A stretch of DNA of 64,000 nucleotides. Source: Aurifilum marmelostoma (lineage: Eukaryota; Ascomycota; Sordariomycetes; Diaporthales; Cryphonectriaceae). The stretch covers positions 620,001-684,000 of the forward strand of contig JAMXSV010000015.1 in assembly GCA_027559495.1 (NCBI GenBank). The letters are read 5' to 3'. Positions 53,256-63,762 of this stretch are shown in pieces (the stretch's first letter is position 1; each line of letters opens with the position of its first letter). Both the position numbers and the translations under genes were made by a program. The notes under the pieces were generated by a model. It did no database searches. It was not told the origin of the DNA and saw only the letters and a list, made by a program, of their open reading frames with translations.

Positions 53256-55068
53256 TCACCCCATGCTCAAGGATCCCCAGCCGCTGGTTTGTACATCATC
53301 CCGACTGGACTTTTCGCGACGAAGAGATCCTTGCCCGCGACGGCTACGGCCATATACAAGAGCAAGAACAGCACCGGTAACCACCGTCAGGCCTACCCAG
53401 GCAGAGATGAAGATCCAGATTCCTCTAGACACGGCGATACCGGTTTGCTTGTCAAACTGGAAAAAATTCATGCCAAAAATAGACTATTAGAAAGCAGGAG
53501 AGATCAGCGAATTTTCGGGACGTGCCGTCCAGCCGAAGAAGGACTGACTACTCACTGTCACAAAGCTACCAGGCAGATAGATGGCGGAGACGATGGTGAT
53601 GACCCGGACCACTTCGGTCTCGTTAGCCGAGTGCTCTGATATCACCGCCAACTTTTTCGTCACGTCACTAGTCTCCTCCGCGAGCTTCTTCATCTCCAAG
53701 TTCAGCCTCGCCGCCTGTCCCTGGTTGTGGAGGTCCACAGTAAGACTGATCTGTACGCGCGTGTCAACCGAGTTGCCCTGGTTGCTCTGGCCATCAGGCC
53801 GAGAAGTATGGTGTTCTGGTTGCAAGACAGGAACTCACTAGATGAATAGTGTTGTCTATGCGGTCCTTCAGCAGCTCTAGACTTTTCACGTGGCTCTGTA
53901 TGCTGTTTCCCACCGACAGGATCGAGTCTGTACTGCTGGCCATACTGAGGCGAAGCGAGGATAGCACTTGGAGATTGCTCATGCAGTATCCAGATGCCAA
54001 GTCCGTGTAGTCCTTGAGCATGCGTAGTCTTCGGAGATGTGCAAAAGACTCTTTCCCGGCATCTGAAGTGTCTGCAACCGCTGCGAGGGTATTCTATATT
54101 CAGATGGAAGAGGGTTGGTGGAGGGTCAGTCTTTGAGGTCCTGAACCAAGCTTTCCTGTCACCGGCACGACATCACTCACGATTTGGTCATAGTCCTCGC
54201 CCATCCATCTGAGGTACGGTCTCCAATATTGAGCATAACACTGCAGAATAACATTATGTAGACTAGCCGGACCCTCAAAGACACCACTCAGGAGATCTGA
54301 TGCGCTCTCCCTTTCCGCATCAGTTGAAGTGAGCTTTCTGTAGAGAATACTCTCTTGGCTGCAATGGACCAGTATATATAGATCGCGATCGGCTTCGTGA
54401 CGATGGTAGACTCCGAGGTGCCGTGTTGACCAGGGATTGCTGCCCTTGCGGTGGTTCGGCTCCATATAGTTCAATTTGTAGAGCAGATCAACTGTCCTCG
54501 CATCAGCTTTCCCGTGTGTGTGCTTCTACAAGAATGACACAATGCTTACAGCCTTGATTCTGGGTCTCATAGAACCCATCGTTACCATTACAAGCCTCGG
54601 CATGCTGTGGCTCGTCGCCAAATGCCAGCAGGATTTGAAGAAACTCGGGCCGCACATCGTAGGCGTCCAATAGTCTTGCCACCCAGGAGGGACTTATATT
54701 CAGCGGCTCTATTGTGCTGTCGGCCGAGATCGAGCTTCATGGTAGGCCGGGAAGCATCAGCCTCCGTGTAAAGGTATCTTCCGAGGCGCGGCGCGAGGTT
54801 GCGGACAGTTCATAACATACATGATGCGGGTTCCCAGCCATTCTGTGCTGCTGAGGAATGCTGAGAACTGTTCTTTCGTCTGTATTCTGAGCGAACAGAT
54901 TTTGTATACAGGCCTGTAAGTTACTTTGCACAATTTTTAAACGACTTGGATCGGCTTACTATCTGTCAGGTCGGACACCGCGACATCGCCACCATCAGTC
55001 AAGAAGACTTCCTCGGGTTGTATCTGTTGCTCCCTCAGCAGCTCGAGTATGCGATCTCGAGTGGTCAT
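53256..55068 (-). CDS. CorA-like membrane protein of fungi
   Basis: Reconstructed from seven exons: complement(join(53256..53483,53556..53750,53839..54093,54181..54491,54550..54734,54821..54923,54960..55068)), 461 residues. All phases agree. The last two exons carry the CorA hallmark: a helix ending IVSAIYLPGSFVT, the loop SIFGMNFFQFD with the GMN motif, then a second span (IWIFISAWVGLTVVTGAVLALVY). The middle part (WVARLLDAYDVRPEFLQILLAFG, then LNYMEPN...PWSTRHLGVYHRH) is typical of the large fungal CorA-like family. Its members are probably not all Mg2+ channels, and many keep SMN instead of GMN. The weak point is the first junction: only a 36-nt intron (54924-54959) joins exon 1 in frame. 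The true N-terminus may therefore differ, or a base may be wrong. Confidence 0.78.
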
Positions 55069-55595
55069 GGTTCGTAGTCGCAGTGAGTTTCTCTTGAGTG
55101 GATCGGAATCTTAGGATCCTCGGATTATTATCGCCTCTGCCTGGGCCAAAAGGCCGATCACTGTCAAGACGCAGGAGCTGATTATCGAATCGACAATTGG
55201 ATTGAAGATTGAAACGTTCAAATACTATTCTGATTCGGACTATCAAATTTCGCCTGGGAGAGAAAGAAGAGAAAAAAACGCCTTGGACTAGGAGGCGGAG
55301 TGATCCGACTCTAGCACTATGATGTACGTGAGCCTCTAGATCAGAGGCAGTGGAGGGCGGTGGCAAGCACCTGTGCAAATTACCGAAAGAACAACCAAAA
55401 TCTCCCACATTCTTGGTGGATAAATGTCCTGAGAAACCCCTCTGCTGATGAACCCGCTCCTGAGCGAGAGGGGCCGAGATAAGCCCTGCCACAGTAAAAA
55501 GGATGAGCCACCAGAGCCCGGTGATCAATGGCTGGGCAAGGATTTAGTTCTTACTCTTCCTCCCGGCACAGCGTGGGTGTGCCACGCGGTGGTCA
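55069..55595. other. intergenic between two minus-strand genes
   Basis: This stretch holds the promoter of the CorA-like gene and the 3' UTR of the small gene upstream of it. I looked for splicing that would join the two genes and found no in-frame route past the TGA at 55596. Confidence 0.45.
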
Positions 55596-56124
55596 TCAGC
55601 GCTGCAGCGCCGTCTCGAAACGTGGGGGGCTCTGCAGCTGCTGAGCGAAATCGCGGTAGATAGGGCCGTCATGGGGACGCAGCTGGCTTCTGCGGTCTTT
55701 GATGCATGCTGCCATCTCCCTGACAAGTCCGAAAGTTAGCCGAAGCCTCACGACAAAAGACCGCAACATGAAGTATTTTATTTGCCTTAGTTGGACCTGA
55801 ACATGAAGCAAGAGTCAGTTTCCATTGCTTGAAGAAAACATCCGTCACCCGGACGCTGCATGATTTCTGGATGGAACACTAACTCTAGATAGATCTTCAG
55901 GGCAATAGAAACTCCATTGGTTGCAGATATACTGCGGTTGAAAAACATCAGCTCGATTTAAGCCCGTGGCGCAGGCTCCGAAGGGGGGGGGGGAGGGAGC
56001 AGAAGGTACCTACCTGAATATTGAAATCATAGACGGCGGGGTACTTTTCCTGCAGGTAGCTTGCCAGCTCCGATAATGTAACAACATATCGGCTATATCT
56101 CTGGGGCATGACGACCTTCCCCAT
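55596..56124 (-). CDS. small three-exon gene, function unknown
   Basis: Exons: complement(join(55596..55796,55884..55931,56014..56124)), 119 residues from the ATG at 56124. An in-frame ATG at 56247 would add 41 residues. Both introns (87 and 82 nt) sit at codon boundaries. The 87-nt one has a CTGAC branch site and CAG acceptor. The predicted protein reads LSELASYLQEKYPAVYDFN, then ICNQWSFYCPEDLSR, then a basic helix (QLRQIKYFMLRSFVVRLRL) and RFETALQR. It has no signal peptide. It resembles a shortened member of a larger fungal family rather than noise, because three phase-consistent exons are unlikely by chance, but I cannot name it. It lies upstream of the CorA-like gene on the same strand. 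Confidence 0.5.
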
Positions 56125-57110
56125 ATTGTTTGCATGTGGGTGGATACAGCAGACCAGAGAGTCTCGAGGCGACTGTAACGATGGAGATGAGAGAAGAGAA
56201 AAATAAAAAGAAGAGGTTTCCAGCTCGCGCGAGAAATATGGTTTCATTCATATCCGGGAATTTCGTCCTCGAGTCCTAAGTGAACAGGACTTCAGGTTTT
56301 CACGTTGGAGCCTAGCTTGCCATCCTTCGACGGGTGGGACTCTGATGCTTCCCTGCAGGACAGCAAAATGCCAAAGAGGAAAAGACATAGGACACGCGGA
56401 CGAGGGAAGTGAATGGGGCTTCGGCCACCTCCTCCCCGGCCCCCTCTCTTCCCCATCCGCGGTCTCCCCCCCCCCCCCCTCAACACATAGCCTAGCTGTA
56501 CAGACTACACTATGCATCCACCCAACATGCAGCTGTTCCGTGCCTAACATGCACGAGCTGCAGATGCAGCCGAGACACCGTCACGATTTCTGTATACACA
56601 GAGAAAAAATGCTGACGTGTCAGTCTCAATTCTCTTCGGAGTACTTGCTTATCGCGCGGATCTTCAGCCTCTGAATGTCATGCTGCCCAATAAGTCGTTC
56701 AGGATTTAGGGGCCAGCATACCTGTGGCTTGCACAGCCTGCTTCGACGTGCTTCGCAATGTGCTGCTGCAAGATAGAAAAAGTGTAAGCAGCTAACCTCA
56801 ATAAGCCATACACCGGAGTGGAAAAACAAGCCGAATACGACTGTCTCGCTGCAGTGAAAGGATGACTTTTTCAGCCTGCCACAGTACGTCGTTGCATTAT
56901 CATTATAACGCTACTGGGCTCGGCTACAGGCTTACAGAACGGCCTCCAAAGCTTCTTGCGTACAAAAAGTCAGGCAGCCTGCTTCTGCCCCTTGTCTCCA
57001 TTCAATGAGGGTCTCCGCATGGTCGAATGTATTTTTTTTTTAAAAAAAAAATTGTTTGGTATTCCCCAGCAGGAAATCCATTGACCTGTGTAAAGCACTA
57101 CCACCCAAGG
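56125..57110. promoter_or_regulatory. intergenic between divergent genes
   Basis: The promoters of the small minus-strand gene and the amino-acid permease must lie here. A C14 run lies near 56467-56480, and a T9/A9 dyad at about 57031-57050 precedes the permease. No gene is supported. Confidence 0.45.
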
Positions 57111-57265
57111 ATGACAGACGTCGAGGATGACGTGGCAAGGCCTCAACTTCGGTGAGAGACACTCAGAGCCCTATATGAGCGTGTATCGCGGAAGGACTGA
57201 GTTGTAACCTTGCTATACCACCAGGCAGGAGTTCACTAGTTTTCAGATCCTGGTACGTGTGGCAT

Positions 57266-57303
<38 letters not shown>

Positions 57304-59833
57304 GAACGACGATCGAATCTCAATGATGCACGCGCTGATAAGGCTTTGACCAATAATTAGTGCATCGTCCTGAGTGGCCTTTTAGGCACAGGCGTCTTCG
57401 TCACCAATGCCGACGCCCTACAGCTGGCTGGTCCTGGGGGCCTGTTGCTGTGCCTGTGTCTGCTCAGTGTCATCACGATTGGTGTCAGCGAGACCGTGAG
57501 CCACCTGGTCCAGCTCTTCCCCACGCCCAATGCAGTCTTCGAATACGTCTCAACGTTCGTCGATCGCGAGTTGGCCTGGGTAATTGGACTCGCATATTGG
57601 TCAGTTCCTTTCTGTATTCTTGTGATTGGAGGAAGGGAAACAGAAAGCTCACATGTTTCTCCACAGGTATGCATGGACTTCTGTCTTTGCTACTGAGATG
57701 CTGACAGCAGCCACCATCATTCGATATTGGAAGGCATCTCCCTTGTTGACTTCTATAATTTCCTACGTTGTGATTCCTCTGATACTGGTCTTCGTCAACA
57801 CTCGTCATGTTCAGGTATCGTTGCTCACACCTTCGGTCCTTGATCCTCCCAGCGTGGCTTGCTCATACAGCTCCAGGTCTTCGGCTGGATAGAGACCGTC
57901 GGAGGAGTCCTCAAAGTCTTCCTCATGGCTGCTCTAACAATCGCTATTTATCATGCGGCCGACTCCAGTTGGCCCCTCCCCTTTCTTGCTTTTCACCACC
58001 CATCTCCACATTGCTGACACTTTTCTAAAGATAATGACGGAAGTAATCAAGGACGTGGGTAAACTTGTTCACATTTCATACTCAAGCAGGCAGCTGATCA
58101 GGTCCTGTAGCGATCAATGTCGGAATCGCCCCCAACCAACAGTACACCGATCACGTCGGCGTTGCGATCTGGTAAGCCCTGGTGTCGTCGAATCAAATCG
58201 CGATGTCTACTCGCCTCTAACTGACCGGAACTAAGTGTGGCGCTACCCCTCGTGGCATGGAGTTTCGGTGGCATCGAAAGCACGACCATGGCAGCTTTTG
58301 AGACACGGCCTCTGCGCCGACGAGATCAGTCGGGTGAGCATCAGCAGCCACGCTATAATGCCCACTCCCCATCAGGGCAATGGGGACATCTGACTCGGCG
58401 GACAGACTGTCCTGGTCGTACGTGGAATGCAAGTTCTGCGTTCCGTGAGAACCGCGGTGATCGCGATATGAAGAGTTTGAAAGACATAGCATGGGCATCC
58501 AACTCGGTCCATTGGATTGCTGTCCTGCTCTACCTCCTGTACAGCCTCGCGATAGCCCTCACCGTCCCCTGGGACTACCTCTCGGTCCCCTGGATCTTTT
58601 CCCTAGAAGGTCCCACTATCGACTTTGGAAATAGCACCTGCGGAGATACATCAATGGCCGTATTCGTGCCTTTTTGTAACCACACCGCTAGCCCTGTCGA
58701 TGAGCAGAGATACTCGCCCAGTTTCTACTCACCAGGCCTGGCGGATTTTGTCAACGCCTGCCTGCTGTACAGCGTTGTGTCGTGCGGAAACACAGCTCTT
58801 TACATGGCCAGTCGTACCTTGTACGGCCTGGTGAGCAGCCCAGAGCTGGAAAACGGAGCTAACAAATATGTTCGTGTCATCACGCGGACCATCGGCTCAG
58901 TCGATCCAAGGTCAGGTGTCCCCGTGTACGCTGTTGGCTTGTCTTATTTGATCTTTTGCTGGGTTCCGTGGCTTGGTTTCAAGGACGACGAGGAGTGGGT
59001 GGTCATGGAGGATGTAAGTTCAAGAAAAGTTTCCTACTTGATCTTTTAAGGATGGGAATTGGTTGCTGACATAAAGTCAAGGTTCTCGCATTCCTTTTTG
59101 TCTCGTCGAGCATGGCCTATATTGTGGTCTGGACAGCCTTGTGCCTTGCATTCATTCGCTTTTGGTATTGGTAAGTCCGCCTAATCACAAGGAGCTGCAT
59201 ATATTGAGACTTACCTTCTATTAGGGCTAGAAAATGTGCACGAGGTCTCGACGTGGACCATGAGCGGTTCTGTGAAGCAAAGTTTCGGTACAAATATCGA
59301 GAGCATGTGCATTACGTCGTCCCACAGCCTCTGGCTGCGTGTGTTGGCTTGACGGGGTGTCTTCTTCTCATCATTGCATCGAGCTCGGTATGGTGGAATA
59401 TCAGGGCCCCCGTGTCAATAGCCTGGCAAGTGGGTGTATATTTCATTGTAAGTAGTCCGTCTCACTTGAGTCTGTACACCTGGCCGTTTCCTTTCTCTTT
59501 CTCTTTGGCCATTAACGCTCGTAATTACTTGCACAGGAGGCAATCATGTTATTTGTATGGATGATTTTGAAAACGATATCCGGCTGGGAGCGATTATATG
59601 TTCATCTGGACAACAGTCCTTCAGAGCTCCAGGAGTGTCTGGACAACCTCGTGCGGGCCGCGTTGGAGGGCGTAAGGCGAGAAGGAGACGAGATGGCATC
59701 TCTCGAAAATGCCAGCACTGCGAATGAGCAGGAAAGAGAGTCACCACTGCCCGGAATGCCAATATCTAGATCGCCGGACGAGATCACCACTAGCACAAGT
59801 CATTTCTCAGGTTCTGTCTCGCGACGAACCTGA
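57111..59833 (+). CDS. amino-acid permease of the APC superfamily (YAT-like)
   Basis: Reconstructed from twelve exons: join(57111..57151,57225..57252,57361..57599,57667..57814,57871..57967,58031..58054,58102..58171,58236..58333,58406..59013,59082..59170,59225..59447,59537..59833), 653 residues, every phase consistent. Family features: LSGLLGTGVFV in span 1, AGPGGLLLC, ETVSHLVQLFP, LAWVIGLAYWYAW, ALPLVAWSFGGIES in span 6, and SCGNTALYMASRTLYGLV in span 8. About 12 hydrophobic spans are seen. The intron at 58334-58405 is 72 nt, so keeping it would add 24 codons without a stop. The tiny exons (28 and 24 nt) hide the gene from ORF scans. Substrate is probably amino acids. A 35-nt T run sits in the second intron. 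Confidence 0.85.
57268..57302. repeat. 35-nt poly-T run inside a permease intron
   Basis: T35 lies near the donor of intron 2 (57253-57360) of the permease gene. The branch and acceptor region lies beyond it (CTTTGACC...AATTAG). Confidence 0.85.
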
Positions 59834-60328
59834 GAATTTTGAAGTAATTAGCAATTAGTAAAGAAAGGGAGATTATCGGGAGAACAACCATTCTGTCTCT
59901 TTCTACGAGAATATGCCAATTAATTATCACTGACTCTTTCAGCTAAGCTGAAGTGTACAATTACCCGTCCTCCTTCACTTGGATCATCGCAAGCCTCAAA
60001 AGACAGATACAATCTACATATAATCAAGCCATACGCTAAGAATGGCGTCAAAATGTATCAGATGCTTTTATCTCAGATCCGAGACTTGGTTATGCGAACA
60101 ATTTTTACAGTCCCTTTCAAGTTAGGAAGCGCATACAGAGGGGGCAACTATCCACAGAAGAAAAGGCTGCTGAGAAGGACCACGTACACACATCTCAGCT
60201 GAGAATATGCGCGCGCCTCCAAGGATCTTACATAACCTCGTCGGGCCACGGCAACTTAACATGGGTGATATGACGAACCAAACTCTGTACCTGACCTTCT
60301 GCACGCTCACACCCGCCACCACAGCGAC
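59834..60328. promoter_or_regulatory. intergenic and promoter of the kinase gene
   Basis: About 500 bp with the permease 3' UTR and the kinase promoter. I see no TATA box or further gene. Confidence 0.45.
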
Positions 60329-63300
60329 ATGGCAGAGAAAATACCCGAAAGAAGTTCTCGGCCCAGCACCGACGAAGCCCATGAGAGGAGGAGAGACGCT
60401 TATCTGAGTGAGGTCATCTCTCGGCGGTTGGAGAACGCCAAGCACTATGCAGGACGCAGAGACTCGTCAAAAGAGGTAGCCTTTTTCTGCCGCACAGAAC
60501 TTGCATCAATATGGGACACGGAGGCTGTCAAGACTGTCTTTTACAATCTAAGTGATGCGCAGCAAAGAGTCATCAGGGACCAACTTCTTCTCTTCATTTC
60601 TTTCCTGGCCCTCGTCGGCATCGAATCGTCCTGGCTCTCCTCGTGCGAGGATCGACTGTTCAGCCAGCATGACAGGGTCCAACCGAGGTTCACCGACAAT
60701 GACGGGGCCCTGTCCAAGGAGGACCTCGTCAACACATTGGCTTTCCCCATCGCGCGAGCCCGTCAGTGGAAGGAGCAATACATGTTCAGACCGGCAACTA
60801 TAATACTTGATCCCGACGGATGGGAAATCCAGAGAGTTGACTTCCAGCAACCCTTGCCTTTCGAGAACCCAGACACGACACATCCGATCCTAGGTGGGCG
60901 CGGGGACTCCCCTACCACGGGTAGTGAGATGGGATCGGGGACTGTGCGAGTGAGTAGCTCATGTGCAAGCATTGCTCGCACATCTTCAACCAATCTTTTG
61001 CTGATTCCAGACAAAGTTATACCAGATTCCCCAGGAATATGCTCTTTTCGGAAAAGCTGGCGCAGAATGGAAACCGGTCAGTTGTGCAAACCCCCCTATT
61101 TCGTAGGGAAAGAAAATGTTAATTACTGTACGCACCTTACTGATAGTCCGCAGCAATCGCCGCCGCTGGTAGTCGTGAAGTCATTCTCTGCCAGTCAACG
61201 TGTGGTCGACGAAGTGAAGAACATGGTGTTCCTGAAGCAGAGCCTGACCCGAAGTCCGAGTATTGCAATTCATGATGCGATTATAGAGCAGAGGTCAGAG
61301 GCTGGGGCTTGTTACAGTATCGTACTACCATACGCGACCCTGGGCGACCTCTCACTATTTCTCCGTGATGGCATCTCCGTTGATGAGAACAACATCAAGT
61401 GTTCAGTCTACGATATGGCGGAGAAATTCCCCCGTATCGCGGAAGAGCCCCAGGGCCTCGCTTCGGCACTGCTCGAGCAGTGCAATCAGCTGGCCAACGC
61501 CTTGAAATTCCTCCACAAAGGTTTCACCACAAAGGACAACGAGTTCAAGGTTTTCTGCGCCCATCTGGATCTCAAGCCTCAAAACATTCTCGTATTCCAC
61601 GAGCCCGGGGCCATGGTCGGCAAATGGAAACTCTGCGATTTCGGGATCTCAGTCTTGAGAGCCAACCCCTTGCAGTCTGCTCCACACAACGATCCGGGCA
61701 TTCTTGCGTTGGGAGACTTGCGTTTGAAGGCTATGGGCAAGACGATTGTGACCATGTCGAAGCAGCAGCCGTCCACATACCAACCGCCAGAGATCGAGTG
61801 GCCTGTCGCGATTCCAGCTGACCGAGGCGGGCGGTCGATCGATATATGGTCCTACGGCACAATCTTTGCAGAAGTATTGGCATATGCTGCCAAACGGGCC
61901 ATCGGCGTCGAAGAACTGCGTCAGCGTCGAATTCTTCGTACACGTCGCGGCTCACAGCTTTACTACGAGAATGACCTCTTCTACACCCTGCGGCCCAGAG
62001 ATCCTCCGAGCCCCTTATTCCCTGTCCCTTGTACCCTTCGACACGAGGTACATGAATGGCTGAACGAGTTCACCAGCGACATACCTTCACCAACTCCATA
62101 TCAACCATGTTTCAGATGCTGGGCAGAATGTGTGCGGCACATTCTGGAAGTCGACCCTTATAAAAGGCCCGAGATCAAAACCCTGACCAAGTTCTGGCTT
62201 CCTGATTTGATTCATCACTCAGCTGCGCCCGGGGAGGCACATGTGGATTTCAAGAAGCCCGCGCCCCGAAGAATCAGTGATGGCTCAGCTGCATTCCTCG
62301 CAAATGATGAAGACGTCCATGAGGAGGCACCCCGAATGTCGACTGCATCTGCATCTGCGGAGCCCGTGACTGCCGCTATCACCAACGACTCTTCGGGGAC
62401 GAGCCGACATACTGAAAATTTGTCCTTTACATCAAGTAGCCAACCATCCTCCACCATGAAACTGGGCCTCTCGGGCCTCAACAACGTGCTGACGCTCCCC
62501 TTCAGCCCTCCGCCAGTTGATCACGATGTTGATGAGAACAAGCTAGTATATCTGACAGAGCAGAGTATCGATATTGTTGACGTCTCTGTCTCGAAGAATT
62601 CATCAAATGTGCAGCAAGCACATAAGAGAATCCCGCTGCTTCTGAAGAAGTGCAAGTGGAAGGGCATCCGGGTTGCCGCTCCATACGCCGCAGTATGGGG
62701 TCTCGTCAAAAACACGCCAGCAGTAAGTGGAAATATCTTTAGTCTGCCGCCGCCGCCGCCGCCACCTAGAACGCAGAAGATGAGCTGACGGAGCAAAGTT
62801 GAGGGTCTATAACGTATCCACCGAGAGCTCGGCATCTTCAGAGGAGCGCTTGTTATTGGATATCGCAGACATCTCGATGCATTTCGACTACCCCAAGCGA
62901 CTTGCCATTTCGAGAGAAGGCTATGTCGCCTTGTTCAGGGGTAATGTTATCAGCATTTTCGATGCGAGGTCGGTGTTTGACATTGCCTCAAGAGACCCGA
63001 ATCATGTCCGATCACTCACTGTTCTCTAGGAATCGGGATCCTACCCCCACAATGTCAATTCCATTACCGAAGATGGGCTTGATCACCAAGTTTGTCGACA
63101 TTGACTTTGACGATGCTGGCTCGAGGTTATACGCCTGGGGGAAACAGAGATATATATGGCTTGCTTACCGTATATGAAATCTCCAGAAATTTGCGCGAGC
63201 CAGTCCGGATCTGTCAGAGGAAATTCAAGGTTCGTCATTTGCGTCTCATCCTCGACTTGCCCCATCCCTCCCTCTACTAACACGGGGGCAGAATCACTTC

Positions 63301-63762
63301 TCTGGACAGAAGATTAGGGTCATAGTCCTTCCATTCCATGACCAGCATGAATGCATGATTTCTGCCGGACGGAAGCTATTCTTGGGTTGTGTCGACGAAG
63401 ACCGTCGCAAGCATATGCTGGACAAGTACTCACCGGGAGCAGGCTGGACGCCTCAACCTGCCCCAGAACCACCAGAAGGATCGGATATCGTAGCAGCTTG
63501 GGCTGCATACGGCTCAATCGTCACCCTACAGGGTAACAGGCACCACCTGCGGAGGAAAGCGCAAATATTTCAGCAAGACATTGGGCCGAGGGACAGCCTT
63601 GACTTCCGGTTGCAAAGACCCCTCGCAGAGCTCAAGGAACCGCCTGATCCCCACGACGTGAACACAGTAGTCAAGATGAGTGTCATTCCATGTCATGATG
63701 CGGACGGCCAGGCTGCGGTGGTTGTGTCTCACAGGAAAGGCAAGGTCGAGGTGATTACTTAG
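60329..63762 (+). CDS. protein kinase fused to a C-terminal WD-like beta-propeller, with a frameshift
   Basis: Exons: join(60329..60949,61011..61076,61154..62722,62799..62968,63030..63229,63292..63762). The two introns at 60950-61010 and 61077-61153 (61 + 77 nt) together keep frame, so the gene also reads open through them. Splicing replaces a nonsense stretch with TKLYQIPQEYALFGKAG...EWKP. An N-terminal 200-residue domain of unknown type precedes the kinase. Kinase motifs: VVVKSF (beta-3 lysine), HLDLKPQNIL (HRD arginine replaced by leucine), CDFGIS, PPE and SIDIWSYGTIFAE. The glycine loop is degenerate. A Ser/Pro linker leads to propeller-like strands (KFVDIDFDDAGSRLYAWG). At the G5 run 63137-63141 the frame breaks; one G fewer joins YAWG to NRDIYGLLTVYEI. 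Corrected length is 1031 residues. Substrate is unknown. Confidence 0.82.

Noticed and set aside
55069..56124. Small three-exon gene as the 5' part of the CorA-like gene
   Set aside because: No in-frame donor was found before the TGA at 55596 that would splice into the CorA-like exons.
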